Shown here piece by piece: positions 8,305 to 17,763 of a stretch of 64,000 nucleotides of DNA. The stretch comes from Paenibacillus antri. GTDB taxonomy: Bacteria > Bacillota > Bacilli > Paenibacillales > YIM-B00363. The stretch lies in assembly GCF_005765165.1 (NCBI RefSeq), contig NZ_VCIW01000017.1, forward strand, positions 62,001-126,000. Direction: 5' to 3'. Within the stretch, counting starts at the first letter, position 1. Each line of letters starts with the position of its first letter. The translations under genes were made by a program, and so were the position numbers. Under the pieces are notes generated by a model. It made no database searches. It was given only the letters and a program-made list of their open reading frames with translations, and was not told the origin of the DNA.

Positions 8305-9861
8305 TTATTTCGTATTCGCGATTTGACGATCGAGCGCAGCTTGGTACGTCGCCTTGATTTCGTTCAGGCCGTTCTTGCTGAGATCGGCGACGAACGTCTC
8401 CCACTCGCTCATCGGACGCTCGCCGTAGATGAACTTCGCGACTTCGCCCGTCCAGAACTTCCAGATCTGGTCGTTCAGCGGAGCGACCGCTGCGGCTTCG
8501 TCCGGCGTCAGCGCGGCGCGCGAATATGCGACCGGGTGGCGATACTTCGGCGCTTCGACATATGCCTCTTGCTCGCTTTCCTTCACAAGCGACAGCCATG
8601 CGTTGAAGTCGAACCAGCCGTACGTCGCGGCCGTCTGGATGCCGGAGATGATACGGAGGTCGTTAGGCTCCTTGTAGTTGTCGTTGAACTTGCGCTTGCC
8701 GTCCACGACCGTATACGTCTCGCCTTCTTTGCCCCAGCTTTGAATGTCTTTGCCCTTCTCGGAGAACACATAGTCCAGGTAACGGAACGCTGCGTCCATG
8801 TTCTTGGACGTGGAAGCCACCGCCATACCGTAGCTTTCCGTACCGCCGCGCGGCAAGTACGGCTTGTCGCCTACGCCGATTGGAGGCGGCATGAACTTCA
8901 GATGCTGGCCTTCCGGCAGCTGGTTGTTCATGATTTCGATCTGACCGATGAATTGGACCGTGATGAACGCCTGATTGTTAGACATAAATTGCGTCCATGC
9001 CTTGTAGTCCATCGTTAACCAGTCCGGGGGGATGAGCTCTTCGGCCAAGAATTTGCCCAGCGTCTCCACCAACGTCTTGGCGTTCGGATCCTCGAGGCCG
9101 AACTTAACCTTCGTCGGATCCGCCGGGTCCGGATGAATTTCCGGATAGAAGTTGAAGGACGGTCCGAACGTGTCCAGCGTGCCGATGCCGTGGCGGAACA
9201 TGAACGGATAGCTGTCCGGATAAAGTTCCTTCAGTTGCTTCGAAACCGTGTACAATTCGTCCCACGTCTTCGGCACTTGCAGGTTATGCTTCGCGAAAAT
9301 ATCGTCGCGGTAGAACCATACCATCTGGCTGCCTTCGCCCGCGCCGTCGTTGATGATGCTGTAGATTTCGCCGGTCGGCGTGACGACGCGTTCTTTCACG
9401 CCTGGGTGGGCGTCGAGGAACGCCTTCACGTTCGGCATCTTATCCATATGCTGCGACAAATCGACGAACGCGCCTTGCGGACCATACTTCGAAACTTCGC
9501 TCGGGAATACCGACAGAATGTCGGGCATGTCGCCCGAGGAGATGGCCAGGGCCAACGATTCCGGACCCGTCATCAATTCTTGTTTAACCGTAATATTCGT
9601 TTCTTCTTTAACCCACTTCCACACGCCCCAATCTTCCTTCGGAGGCCAAGCCGTGCTGTTTTCCGTCAGGATGCGGATCGTCGCCTCTTCAGGCAACGCC
9701 GGCTCCGCCGGCTGTTCCGGCTGTTCCGGCTGCTCGCCCTGCGCCGCGGGTTCCGTCGGCTCGGTTTCCTCGGGAGCCGATCCGCTTCCTCCGCTGCAAG
9801 CGCTGACCAAAAGGGCCAGCAGAAGGATCGACGACGATAAAGTCAGCTTATTTGTTTTCAA
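8305..9861 (-). CDS. Extracellular solute-binding lipoprotein (LplA-like)
   Basis: 518 aa from a TTG at 9859-9861, chosen because AAAGGACGGG lies 7-9 bases upstream and because the protein then begins with a proper lipoprotein signal (MKTNKLT, hydrophobic run, LVSAC lipobox). The frame stays open to 10020, but those extra 53 residues have no ribosome binding site and would spoil the signal. After the lipid-anchored Cys comes a Glu/Pro-rich linker (EETEPTEPAAQGEQPEQPEQPAEP in short repeats), then a family 1 solute-binding fold. It captures the oligosaccharide for the two downstream permeases. It probably responds to the AraC-type regulator encoded just upstream. Confidence 0.9.
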   Translation of the reverse strand: MKTNKLTLSSSILLLALLVSACSGGSGSAPEETEPTEPAAQGEQPEQPEQPAEPALPEEATIRILTENSTAWPPKEDWGVWKWVKEETNITVKQELMTGPESLALAISSGDMPDILSVFPSEVSKYGPQGAFVDLSQHMDKMPNVKAFLDAHPGVKERVVTPTGEIYSIINDGAGEGSQMVWFYRDDIFAKHNLQVPKTWDELYTVSKQLKELYPDSYPFMFRHGIGTLDTFGPSFNFYPEIHPDPADPTKVKFGLEDPNAKTLVETLGKFLAEELIPPDWLTMDYKAWTQFMSNNQAFITVQFIGQIEIMNNQLPEGQHLKFMPPPIGVGDKPYLPRGGTESYGMAVASTSKNMDAAFRYLDYVFSEKGKDIQSWGKEGETYTVVDGKRKFNDNYKEPNDLRIISGIQTAATYGWFDFNAWLSLVKESEQEAYVEAPKYRHPVAYSRAALTPDEAAAVAPLNDQIWKFWTGEVAKFIYGERPMSEWETFVADLSKNGLNEIKATYQAALDRQIANTK

Positions 9862-10028
9862 ATCTGATCCCGTCCTTTTTTGTTGTATGTTTGCGGCGGG
9901 CGTCGCGCCCCTCTCGCTTGCTCCCATCGTAGACGCCCGGCGCCTAGAGGGTAAATAAGCCGTTGTCGTCGTCGGTTGCACTTTTTTCGGATAGATGAAA
10001 AAAGGCTCACTTTTCCCCAAAAAAGATA

Positions 10029-10075
10029 AAAACGACGGCAGGCCCAGGGTATGCCTGGTTATCCTGACGTCGTTT
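10029..10075 (-). terminator. Terminator after the AraC-type regulator gene
   Basis: The stem AAACGACG/CGTCGTTT, extended by CAGG/CCTG, contains an inner CCAGG/CCTGG hairpin. It is followed on the minus strand by TTATCTTTTTT. The 5' arm starts inside the last codons of the regulator gene. It separates the regulator from the importer genes. Confidence 0.7.
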
Positions 10076-12299
10076 CGCCGTCCGGGCGGTCGTGGTCGCC
10101 TTTGCGATAATCGCTGGGCCGGAGCCCCGTGTATTTCTTAAACATTCGATTGAAGGACGTAATGTTGCGGTACCCTACGGCTTCCGCCACCTCTTGCACC
10201 TTCATTCGCGTATCCAAAAGCAGCTCCGCCGCCTTCCGGATCCGGGTCTCGTTCACGTACTCCACGATATTGGTGCCGGTCTTCTCCTTAAAGTAAGAGG
10301 ACAGGTAACCGCTGCTTAGATTCAGCTTTTCGGCCAGCGCGTCCAGATAAATCTCCTCCGCCATATGGTTCTGTACGTAATCGATGACGAACGAGGTCAC
10401 TGCATCCTTCGGTTCCGCCTTCTTCTCTTGTACCGCATGGGCGGTTAACGTTACCCATTCCAGGAGCTGACGCTCCAGCTCCGCCACGGTGACGCAGCGC
10501 GAAATTTTGTCCGCGCTGTTGGCCAAGATTTCGTCCAGCCTCGGGAGGCCGATCCTCTCCAGCGCCGCAAGCCGGATTCGTTCCTCCACCCGTTCGGCGA
10601 ATCGATGCCACGTCGCGGCCGTCGCCGCCGGGGAACGCCATTCCGAGAAGAAGTTCCGCACGATATTCGAGGCGGCTTCCTCGTTCCCTTCGCGGATATT
10701 CGCGCGGAATTGAACGTCCTGCTCCTGGGTGAACGCGAGCTCGACCGGACCGGTCGGCGCCGCGCTCACGATTTGCGTCTCGTCGACGAGCAGCCGCTCC
10801 TCGATCCGTTCCCTCACTTCCCGGTACGCTGCGTTCATCTGATCGGAGCTGTCGTACGTCGATGTGACCGCGATCGTAATCGTACCGCTGTCCCGGTCCT
10901 GATCGAACACCGCCTTCATGTCGCGCAGAAGCGCATGCAGCTCGTCTCCGTCTTCGATGAAGACCATGCTTAGAATTTGGTTATATTCGGTCTGGAATGT
11001 TAGCGCATCCGGGAACGATCGGTTCAGCTTGTCCTCGATAAATACCTTCATATAATATAGCCAACTCTGGAACGTGCCCTCCGGCCACGCCGCGTTATTC
11101 TTCTCGATAACGTGGAACAGTACGAACACGTACGGCTTGTCGATAAATTCGAGCTTCGCTCGATCGTACTCGCTGTCGCGGATATCCTTCAAGTGATTTA
11201 GGAATGCCCACTGCTTCATTAATCGGTTCTTGTCACGCAGCTGACTGCCGATGATGTCGAATTCCCGGATACTCGAGCGGTACTGTTCGCCCTCTCCGGG
11301 ACCGCGAATCGAATCGATCAGCTTCCGGAACGGATTGTTTATACGAGCGGCGAGGAACAACGACATAACGACGCTGAGCGCGATGACCGCGATGACGACG
11401 ACGACGACGGTGAAGTTCAGCTGCGTCTGAGACGCCAGCTGCGCGGCCGGGAGGCGATGCAAGTATGTCAACCCGCTCGAGGGATCCTTCATATAGAAGT
11501 GATACTTGTCATCTTGGATGAATGCGGAATTCCTAGACGCGAGCTCTTCGAGCGCAGGATATTCCTCGTTCGCGGCGCGGTTATAAATCACTTGTCCTCG
11601 ACCGTCGTAAATGACAAGATCGTCGTTGGACGCCTGGTGGAAGGCGTTGTACATCTTCGCCGCATCGAGGAAGACCACCATATAAAAATCGTGGTTGTCC
11701 GCGCGTTTGAAGACCATCGGGATGTAATTCCCGAGCGTCTCCTTCCGACCTTCAAAGATGTTCGAATAAAACGTATCTGCAGGAAACATGCGTTGCGTAT
11801 AAGATTCGTTGAATTGTTGTTCCCAGAACTCCAGCGGATACCGTTCGCTCGCCATGAACGCCTTGAACATCGTATCGTTCGACGAGCTCGTCCCCTTCTC
11901 GACCGCGAACCGGCCGAGCTCGCTATTCTGAGCATAAAACACGATATTGTTAATATAGAGGTTCGGATTGCCCACCCACGTTAGAATGTCCGAGATGACC
12001 TTGGGAAAAAACGTATAACGAGGATCGCTTTGCAGCCGCTGAACGTTATCGCTGAAGTAGAAAAAATACATCTGCTTCGTTATGATTTCGAAGTGGTTCT
12101 CGTAATTTTCCATCGTATTCCGCAGCATGAGCGTATTGTATTTCACGATCTCATGTCGAACGTTGCTCTTCGACACGGAGAGGGCGTACGAGGTCAAACA
12201 AACCAGCAGCAGGATGATGCAAAGAAATCCCGCGACCAATCGCAGGAACAGCGAATTGGATCTCATTCGAATTTGACGGAGTCGGCGGAGCTTCGGCAC
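10059..12299 (-). CDS. AraC-family regulator with extracellular sensor domain (YesN-like)
   Basis: 746 aa. One membrane span lies near residues 17-40 and a second near 295-320 (FTVVVVVIAVIALSVVMSLF). They enclose an extracytoplasmic domain of about 250 residues that should sense a ligand or a binding protein. A cytoplasmic linker leads to a C-terminal pair of helix-turn-helices (about 640-735) with AraC signatures such as YLDALAEKLNLSSGYLSSYF and VGYRNITSFNRMFKKYTGLRPSDYR. Regulators of this shape sit beside sugar importers in Paenibacillus and activate them. Here it is followed by binding protein, permeases and lyase, the likely targets. Confidence 0.9.
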   Translation of the reverse strand: MPKLRRLRQIRMRSNSLFLRLVAGFLCIILLLVCLTSYALSVSKSNVRHEIVKYNTLMLRNTMENYENHFEIITKQMYFFYFSDNVQRLQSDPRYTFFPKVISDILTWVGNPNLYINNIVFYAQNSELGRFAVEKGTSSSNDTMFKAFMASERYPLEFWEQQFNESYTQRMFPADTFYSNIFEGRKETLGNYIPMVFKRADNHDFYMVVFLDAAKMYNAFHQASNDDLVIYDGRGQVIYNRAANEEYPALEELASRNSAFIQDDKYHFYMKDPSSGLTYLHRLPAAQLASQTQLNFTVVVVVIAVIALSVVMSLFLAARINNPFRKLIDSIRGPGEGEQYRSSIREFDIIGSQLRDKNRLMKQWAFLNHLKDIRDSEYDRAKLEFIDKPYVFVLFHVIEKNNAAWPEGTFQSWLYYMKVFIEDKLNRSFPDALTFQTEYNQILSMVFIEDGDELHALLRDMKAVFDQDRDSGTITIAVTSTYDSSDQMNAAYREVRERIEERLLVDETQIVSAAPTGPVELAFTQEQDVQFRANIREGNEEAASNIVRNFFSEWRSPAATAATWHRFAERVEERIRLAALERIGLPRLDEILANSADKISRCVTVAELERQLLEWVTLTAHAVQEKKAEPKDAVTSFVIDYVQNHMAEEIYLDALAEKLNLSSGYLSSYFKEKTGTNIVEYVNETRIRKAAELLLDTRMKVQEVAEAVGYRNITSFNRMFKKYTGLRPSDYRKGDHDRPDGETTSG

Positions 12300-12467
12300 G
12301 GGTCATCCTCACTTTCTGTCAACTGCCGGTTCTGTGCGCGGGATGCGGTCGAGGATCGATTATTCCCATGTTACTAAAGAACTCCGGTGCTGACAATAAC
12401 CCGCTCCGCTTCGCTGCGCGATCCGATGCGCCGAGGCTTTCCAGAACTCGTAAGGGAGCGCAGAGAA

Positions 12468-12493
12468 AGACCGGCCGCCTCCGCGTCCGGTCT
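12468..12493 (-). terminator. Terminator after the anti-sigma-like gene
   Basis: The stem AGACCGG (12468-12474) with CCGGTCT (12487-12493) and a 12-nt loop is followed on the minus strand by TTTCTC. It lies 14 bp downstream of the anti-sigma stop codon. Confidence 0.6.
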
Positions 12494-12506
12494 TCAAGGT
12501 ATACAA

Positions 12507-13493
12507 CTATGGAATCAGTTCCTCGATCAATGACGCGAGATCGCCGGCGGTCCATCGTTCGGAAGCGGCGGCGAGTTGGTACACCACCGGCTTCTCCTCT
12601 TCTCCGCCGACCCAAGTCACACTTTGAACCGTACCCGTCGGAGATAACATATGATACGAGCTTGTGTATTGAATCTCGGTCCCGTTCGACGCCGTCGGCG
12701 CGTGCTCCTTGGCATTCGTCGCGAGCGAGAGCTCCGATCCCGCGGGAAGAAGTTGGGCGGTCAAAAATAATTGTTCGCCGGCGTCATTACGGTATTCCGT
12801 CGTCAGGAACGATGCGACGAGCGGCTCCGTCTCCACCGCCTTCCATAAGATGCGGTCCCCTGTCTTCTCGCCAAGCTTCTTCAGCTCCTTTAATGCCTGC
12901 GCCCCTTCAGGTCCTAACAGCCCTCCGAAGGGAACTCCCAAGAACCCCGAAGCGAACGAAAATCCGCCGGCTAACCGTTCCGGGATGCGAAGCGAAACGG
13001 AAGTTTTCTCCGCGATCCCGTTCCACTCCGTCCAATTCCGGACCTGCTCCTGGCGGCTCACGCCAACGCCTGGAACTTCCCTAAGCATCGGATGACGTTC
13101 CTCCGCGAAAGCGGCGAAGTAGACGACGGCGCTCCCCCCGACCGGCAACTCCGCCTTCACCCGCTCCGCCTCGCGACGCACCTCGTCGGCGCCGATCCGC
13201 GTAAGCTGCAGACTCGTATCGGAATAAACCTGCAGTCGGACTTCATGCCCGTTCAACTGGTATAAGCGCTGCATTCCGTAGCCGAATCCGCTTAGAACGA
13301 TCAAGATACAAGCGGCGATCATCGCCGATTTCCAATACGTTCGGCGCCCCGGCTCCCGGGTGTTGCGGGCCTGTCGCTTCCACTCGAGGACCGGGATCGC
13401 CGAACGATACACCTTAGCGTCCAAAGCGGGAGCGGCGCGCACCTGCAGCGCTTCTTGCCGAAGCTCGGCTTGCAAACGACGATCAATAGACAT
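12507..13493 (-). CDS. Probable membrane-anchored anti-sigma factor
   Basis: 328 aa. The N-terminal 55 residues are cytoplasmic and charged. One membrane span follows (AMIAACILIVLSGFGYGM, about residues 57-75), then an extracytoplasmic domain of about 250 residues. The start lies 11 bp inside the end of the ECF sigma gene, the usual arrangement for a sigma/anti-sigma pair. The outer domain resembles DUF4367/DUF4179-type sensor domains only loosely, and no zinc-binding HxxxCxxC motif is visible in the N-terminal part. The anti-sigma role is therefore inferred mainly from context and topology. Confidence 0.7.
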   Translation of the reverse strand: MSIDRRLQAELRQEALQVRAAPALDAKVYRSAIPVLEWKRQARNTREPGRRTYWKSAMIAACILIVLSGFGYGMQRLYQLNGHEVRLQVYSDTSLQLTRIGADEVRREAERVKAELPVGGSAVVYFAAFAEERHPMLREVPGVGVSRQEQVRNWTEWNGIAEKTSVSLRIPERLAGGFSFASGFLGVPFGGLLGPEGAQALKELKKLGEKTGDRILWKAVETEPLVASFLTTEYRNDAGEQLFLTAQLLPAGSELSLATNAKEHAPTASNGTEIQYTSSYHMLSPTGTVQSVTWVGGEEEKPVVYQLAAASERWTAGDLASLIEELIP

Positions 13494-14058
13494 GTGCTTT
13501 CGACTCCTTCTCCTCCGTCTTCGTTTCCGTCCAAACTTTCAGTTTCTTCAGCGCTTGATCATGTCTCGACTTGACGGTGCCGATCGGTATGGCCAGCGTC
13601 TCCGCGATTTCCGGAAAGCTCATCTCGTGGTAGTAACGCAACACCACCACCGCGCGCAGCTTGCCGGACAATCTTCTCACGCGGTCCGTCAGCTCCAGAC
13701 GCCTTTCTTTACGGAGCCAGATTTCCTCGGGGATCTTGGCGGCGGGCGACGATATATACCTTTTTTCTTTCTCCGCGATTCGGAAATACCGCCACACCTT
13801 CCGATTCCAATTCGCCGTCTGTCTCGCCGTAAGGCCGTATAGCCATTGGCGGAACGGCAGCTTCTCGTTGTACGAATCGATCGAGCGAATCAGCTCCACA
13901 TATACCTCGCTCACGATATCGGGCACATCGCTCGGCCGATTCGCCAAGAATGCTGCGGTCCGAGTCACCTCGTCCTTCGTCGCCTCGTAGATATGCCGGA
14001 ACGCTTGCTCGTCTCCCTCCTTCAGATGCGGGATATGGTTCTCAACCTCTTCCTTCAT
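13483..14058 (-). CDS. ECF-type RNA polymerase sigma factor
   Basis: 191 aa. Region 2 covers about residues 15-80 (AFRHIYEATKDEVTRTAAFL, DVPDIVSEVYVELIRSI, FRQWLYGLTARQTANWNR). Region 4 covers about 120-175, with the HTH signature MSFPEIAETLAIPIGTVKSR. The start is set by AGGAGG nine bases upstream of the ATG. ECF factors direct RNA polymerase to stress-type promoters and are held by a cognate anti-sigma factor, here probably the overlapping downstream gene. The regulon is unknown. The divergent aldo/keto reductase gene begins 155 bp away. Confidence 0.93.
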   Translation of the reverse strand: MKEEVENHIPHLKEGDEQAFRHIYEATKDEVTRTAAFLANRPSDVPDIVSEVYVELIRSIDSYNEKLPFRQWLYGLTARQTANWNRKVWRYFRIAEKEKRYISSPAAKIPEEIWLRKERRLELTDRVRRLSGKLRAVVVLRYYHEMSFPEIAETLAIPIGTVKSRHDQALKKLKVWTETKTEEKESKAHVY

Positions 14059-14144
14059 AGGGGCCGGCCTCCTATTCGTCTTTCACTATGTATTGGTCCG
14101 ATTCGGCCGAAAGGTTCGATGCCGGGCGGCATTTCCCTCCGATA

Positions 14145-14174
14145 TTCGAAGACGATCTATTTTCCTACTATAAT
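14145..14174 (+). promoter_or_regulatory. Candidate sigma-A promoter for the aldo/keto reductase
   Basis: A perfect -10 TATAAT lies at 14169-14174, with a weak -35 TTCGAA at 14145-14150 (18-bp spacer). It is 38 bp upstream of the start codon. Confidence 0.45.
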
Positions 14175-14212
14175 AAGAACATACGGATCGACAAACCGGA
14201 AGGAGCGATAAC

Positions 14213-15118
14213 ATGAAGCGCAATCGCTTGGGGACCTCCGACCTGATGGTCGGCGAGATCGGATTGGGATGCATGTCGTTGGGAACGGACGAAGCGAAGG
14301 CGCTCTCGATCGTCCATGAGGCGTTGGACCGCGGAGTCAACTTCCTCGACACGGCGGATTTGTACGACGAAGGACGCAACGAGGAGCTGGTGGGCAAGGC
14401 GATCGCCGGCCGGCGCGGCGACGTCATCGTCGCGACGAAGGTCGGCAACCGGCGCGTTCCCGGAGCCGAAGGCTGGACGTGGGACCCGTCGAAGGCGTAC
14501 ATCCGTTCCGCCGTGAAGGATAGTCTGCGCCGGCTCGGCACCGACTATATCGACTTATATCAGCTTCACGGCGGCACGATCGACGACCCGATCGACGAGA
14601 CGATCGAAGCGTTCGAGGAGCTGCGCCGGGAGGGGGTCATCCGGTATTACGGCATCTCCTCCATCCGGCCGAACGTCGTCCGGGAATACGCCCGGAGGTC
14701 GAACATCGTCAGCGTCATGAACCAATACAGCATCTTGGATCGCCGAGCCGAGGAGGAGATCTTGCCGCTGCTTCAAGAGCGTGAAATCGGCGTCATCGCC
14801 CGCGGCCCTCTCGCCGGAGGCGCGCTGGCGGAAGCGAAGACGCCGACCAAGGGCGCAATGGATTACAGCCTCGAGGAACTGCTCGACCTTCGGGAGCGGC
14901 TCCGAGCGATGTCTTCCGACACCCGCGGCGCCATGTCGCATCTGGCCGTGCGGTATTCGCTCGCGCATCCGGCCGTAGCGACGGCCATCCCCGGAGCGAG
15001 CTCCCTCGAGCAATTGCGGAGCAACCTGGCGGCGGCTTCCGTTCCGCCGTTGACGCCGCAGGAGCTCGAGCGCATTCGGGGGTTCAGCAAGGTCAACCGT
15101 TACGCGGCGCACCGGTAA
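14213..15118 (+). CDS. Aldo/keto reductase
   Basis: 301 aa, a full-length (beta/alpha)8 NADPH-dependent reductase. The catalytic tetrad can be read: Asp and Tyr in FLDTADLYDEG, Lys in VATKVGNR and His in DLYQLHGG. The NADP-binding end is visible as AIPGASSLEQLRSNL. GAAGGAG lies seven bases before the ATG. It reduces aldehydes or ketones. It is divergent from the ECF sigma gene and not obviously part of an operon. The substrate is not predictable from sequence. Confidence 0.93.
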   Translation: MKRNRLGTSDLMVGEIGLGCMSLGTDEAKALSIVHEALDRGVNFLDTADLYDEGRNEELVGKAIAGRRGDVIVATKVGNRRVPGAEGWTWDPSKAYIRSAVKDSLRRLGTDYIDLYQLHGGTIDDPIDETIEAFEELRREGVIRYYGISSIRPNVVREYARRSNIVSVMNQYSILDRRAEEEILPLLQEREIGVIARGPLAGGALAEAKTPTKGAMDYSLEELLDLRERLRAMSSDTRGAMSHLAVRYSLAHPAVATAIPGASSLEQLRSNLAAASVPPLTPQELERIRGFSKVNRYAAHR

Positions 15119-15181
15119 ACCTAGGCACAAATCCCGCATTCCCGACATACGCTGTGTCGAATACGACAATGAGGTGTTGGC

Positions 15182-17689
15182 ATGGGAATGCAAGAGCATG
15201 TAATCATTCGGCTTGTACAAGCGTACTTACCGCATCAGGCGGAGCTCCTGTTTAGCGGCGGCGCAACGCCGCAGGCGCTCGCCCGCGAGGCTGACTTGGA
15301 CGGAGACGGCATGCCCGAGGTCGTTGCTGCGTACCGCCAGGGGCAAGGGCTGTATCTTATGGTGTTGAAGCGGTACATGTCGGGCTGGCGCGTCGTCGCC
15401 GTCGCGAAGGGTCCCGGCTACGACATCGAAGCGTTCCTTGTCGCGCCGATCGTCGCACGCTATCCCGGCAATCTGGTCGTCGGCTGGCGCATCGGCGCCG
15501 CCTGGGCGAAGCTGTCCGTCTACGCTTGGTCGCCGCACGGGCTCGTCGATCTGGCGCCCTCCGATTTCAGCTACAGCCGTCTGGAGGTCGGCGACTTCCC
15601 CGGCGCTCCCGAACACGCTCGGAAGGCGGAGCTCGCTCTATGGATTCACGACACCGCCGAAGCATATCGCGTGGACGTCCTCCGCTGGGATCGCAATCGC
15701 TTCCTTCCCGCGACGGACGTATATCCGTATTACTTCGGCCGGGTCGCGGCGTATTATGCCGAGCTCGTCTCGCGGCACCCGGACTTCCGGGTATATTGGT
15801 ATTACTTAGCCGATGCGCAGGAGAAAGCTGGGAACCTGGACGAAGCGCTGCGCGCCGTCGACCGCGCCCTCTCGATCGATGCGCCGTATCCGTCGCAGGA
15901 GACGTTGACGGCGCTTCGGAACCGCATCGCAGGGGCCATTGCCGCGACGGCCGCCGGCATGCGCGTTCCGTTCGGGGAAACCCGCGCCGCGGCGCTCTTC
16001 CCCGCCTCCGTGAAGGAGGTCGGCGGCACGAGATGGGGCTTCGTCGACGAGCGAGGCGCGTGGCGGATCCCGCCGACGTATTCGTATGCGACGGACTTCG
16101 CGGATGCCCGCGCCGTCGTGCAGCTGGCCGGCAAGTACGGCGCGATCGACGCGTCCGGACGGCTCGTCGTTCCGGCGGAATACGAATGGCTCGATTCGTT
16201 CGCCGAAGGACGGGCGACGGCGTTCGACCGCGAAGGCGCTCGCGTCGTCGACGAGAACGGGCGCGTCCTGACGAAGAAGGCGTACCCCTTCATCGCCAAA
16301 TACAGCGAAGGACGCGCGCTCTTTTCCGCGCAGGAAGGGGATAAGTATCTCTACGGCTACTTGGATCGGGAAGGCGGCGAGGTCATTCCCGCAACCTTCC
16401 TAGAGGGGAACGACTTCGCGAACGGGAAGGCGATCGTGAAAGTCGCCGATGGGGAATATGCGCTCATCGGGCCGAACGGCGAGCGGAAGGCGACGTATCG
16501 GTACGACTACGTCGGCGCCCCGGGAGACGGTCTGCTTCCGTTCCGGAAGGAAACGGACGGGAAGTACGGCTATATCGACGAAGCCGGGAAGATCGTCATC
16601 GAACCGCGGTATTCCGAGGCGCGGCCGTTCCAAGCGGGCCGCGCGGTCGTGAACGTCGCGGAAGACTTCAAGAGCGAGTACGGGCTGATCGACCGAACGG
16701 GCGCGTTCGTCGTCGAACCGAAGTATAACGAGGTTCGTCCGCTGGGCGACGGCCGCGTCGCGCTCGGGCAGGCGACCGATCCGGAGCAGCCGTTCATCGG
16801 GTCGAAGTACGCGATCGCCGACGCGAACGACGGCCGCCTGCTGACGGACTTCCGCTTCTATGCCGTGAACGACTTCCAAGACGGGTTGGCCTCCGTGTCC
16901 GACGACGCCCGGACGTACTTCATCGGGCGCGACGGCAAGCCGGCGGCGGGTTACCCCCGCTTCGACGGCAGCGGAACGCTGACGCGGCACGGCGACATCA
17001 TCCAAGCGAATATCGACCAGCGTACGTTCTATTACGACCGGCGGCTCGGCAGCGTCGTCTGGTCGCCGAATACGACGATTCCGCTCTCGCCGCCGTACGT
17101 CGTGAAGGAGCTGAAATACAAGCCGAACCGGGATTACCTGGTTTACTACCCCCAGGTGGAAGGCATGTCCGACGCCGCCGCGCAAGAGCAAGCGAACCGA
17201 CGTCTCCGCGAGCTGGCGGAAGTGAAGCCGGTGCCGTCCGGGCAGCTCGAGTCCAGCTATACGGGCGATTTCGAAATCCCGTTCTTCCGCGGTTCGCTGC
17301 TCGTGGTGGAGCTGAACGCATATGACTATCCTTGGGGAGCGGCGCACGGTATGCCGACGCTCGTCTACGCGCACCTCGATCTGAAGAACGGCCGCTTCTA
17401 CGAACTCAAGGACTTGTTCCTCCCCGGGAGCGATTACGCCAAGAAGCTAAGCGACATCGTCGGGGAACAAATCAAGACCGACCCGCAATACGACTTCTTG
17501 TTCCCGGACAGCTACAAGGGCATTAAGCCCGATCAACCGTTCTATGTCACGGCGGATGCCCTGCATCTGTATTTCCAACCGTACGAGATCGGACCGTACG
17601 CGGCCGGCTTCCCGACGTTCCATATCCCGTTCGATCAGCTGCGCGACGTGATCGATGCGAACGGGGAGTTTTGGAAATCGTTCCACTGA
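15182..17689 (+). CDS. WG-repeat protein with C-terminal DUF3298-like domain
   Basis: 835 aa. The N-terminal part has an FG-GAP-like calcium motif (ADLDGDGMPEVVAAY, about 35-50). A TPR-like helical pair follows (YYLADAQEKAGNLDEALRAVDRAL, about 205-235). Then come some eight WG repeats from about 280 to 620, of the form YGYIDEAGKIVIEPRYSEARPF. The last 190 residues (YYPQVEGMSDAAAQEQANRRL to FHIPFDQLRDVI) resemble DUF3298/DUF4163 of RsiV-like proteins. No signal peptide or membrane span is evident, which is unusual for a DUF3298 protein, so the protein may be cytoplasmic. GAGGTG precedes the ATG. The function is unknown; WG repeats form propeller-like folds used for binding. Confidence 0.85.
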   Translation: MGMQEHVIIRLVQAYLPHQAELLFSGGATPQALAREADLDGDGMPEVVAAYRQGQGLYLMVLKRYMSGWRVVAVAKGPGYDIEAFLVAPIVARYPGNLVVGWRIGAAWAKLSVYAWSPHGLVDLAPSDFSYSRLEVGDFPGAPEHARKAELALWIHDTAEAYRVDVLRWDRNRFLPATDVYPYYFGRVAAYYAELVSRHPDFRVYWYYLADAQEKAGNLDEALRAVDRALSIDAPYPSQETLTALRNRIAGAIAATAAGMRVPFGETRAAALFPASVKEVGGTRWGFVDERGAWRIPPTYSYATDFADARAVVQLAGKYGAIDASGRLVVPAEYEWLDSFAEGRATAFDREGARVVDENGRVLTKKAYPFIAKYSEGRALFSAQEGDKYLYGYLDREGGEVIPATFLEGNDFANGKAIVKVADGEYALIGPNGERKATYRYDYVGAPGDGLLPFRKETDGKYGYIDEAGKIVIEPRYSEARPFQAGRAVVNVAEDFKSEYGLIDRTGAFVVEPKYNEVRPLGDGRVALGQATDPEQPFIGSKYAIADANDGRLLTDFRFYAVNDFQDGLASVSDDARTYFIGRDGKPAAGYPRFDGSGTLTRHGDIIQANIDQRTFYYDRRLGSVVWSPNTTIPLSPPYVVKELKYKPNRDYLVYYPQVEGMSDAAAQEQANRRLRELAEVKPVPSGQLESSYTGDFEIPFFRGSLLVVELNAYDYPWGAAHGMPTLVYAHLDLKNGRFYELKDLFLPGSDYAKKLSDIVGEQIKTDPQYDFLFPDSYKGIKPDQPFYVTADALHLYFQPYEIGPYAAGFPTFHIPFDQLRDVIDANGEFWKSFH

Positions 17690-17707
17690 CCCGCCGCCGA
17701 AAATGCG

Positions 17708-17745
17708 CAACGCCCTCCGCTCCATAAAGGGAGTAGAGGGCGTTG
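17708..17745. terminator. Bidirectional terminator between convergent genes
   Basis: A 10-bp stem CAACGCCCTC/GAGGGCGTTG is extended by an inner CTCC/GGAG pair and a 6-nt loop. It sits between the stops of the WG-repeat gene and the DinB gene. T-runs are weak on both sides. Confidence 0.65.
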
Positions 17746-17763
17746 TCGTCTTCCGATGAATCG

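Noticed and set aside
16400-17374. 324-codon minus-strand frame
   Set aside because: Shadow of the WG-repeat gene, arginine-rich and regular because of the repeats, with no binding site.
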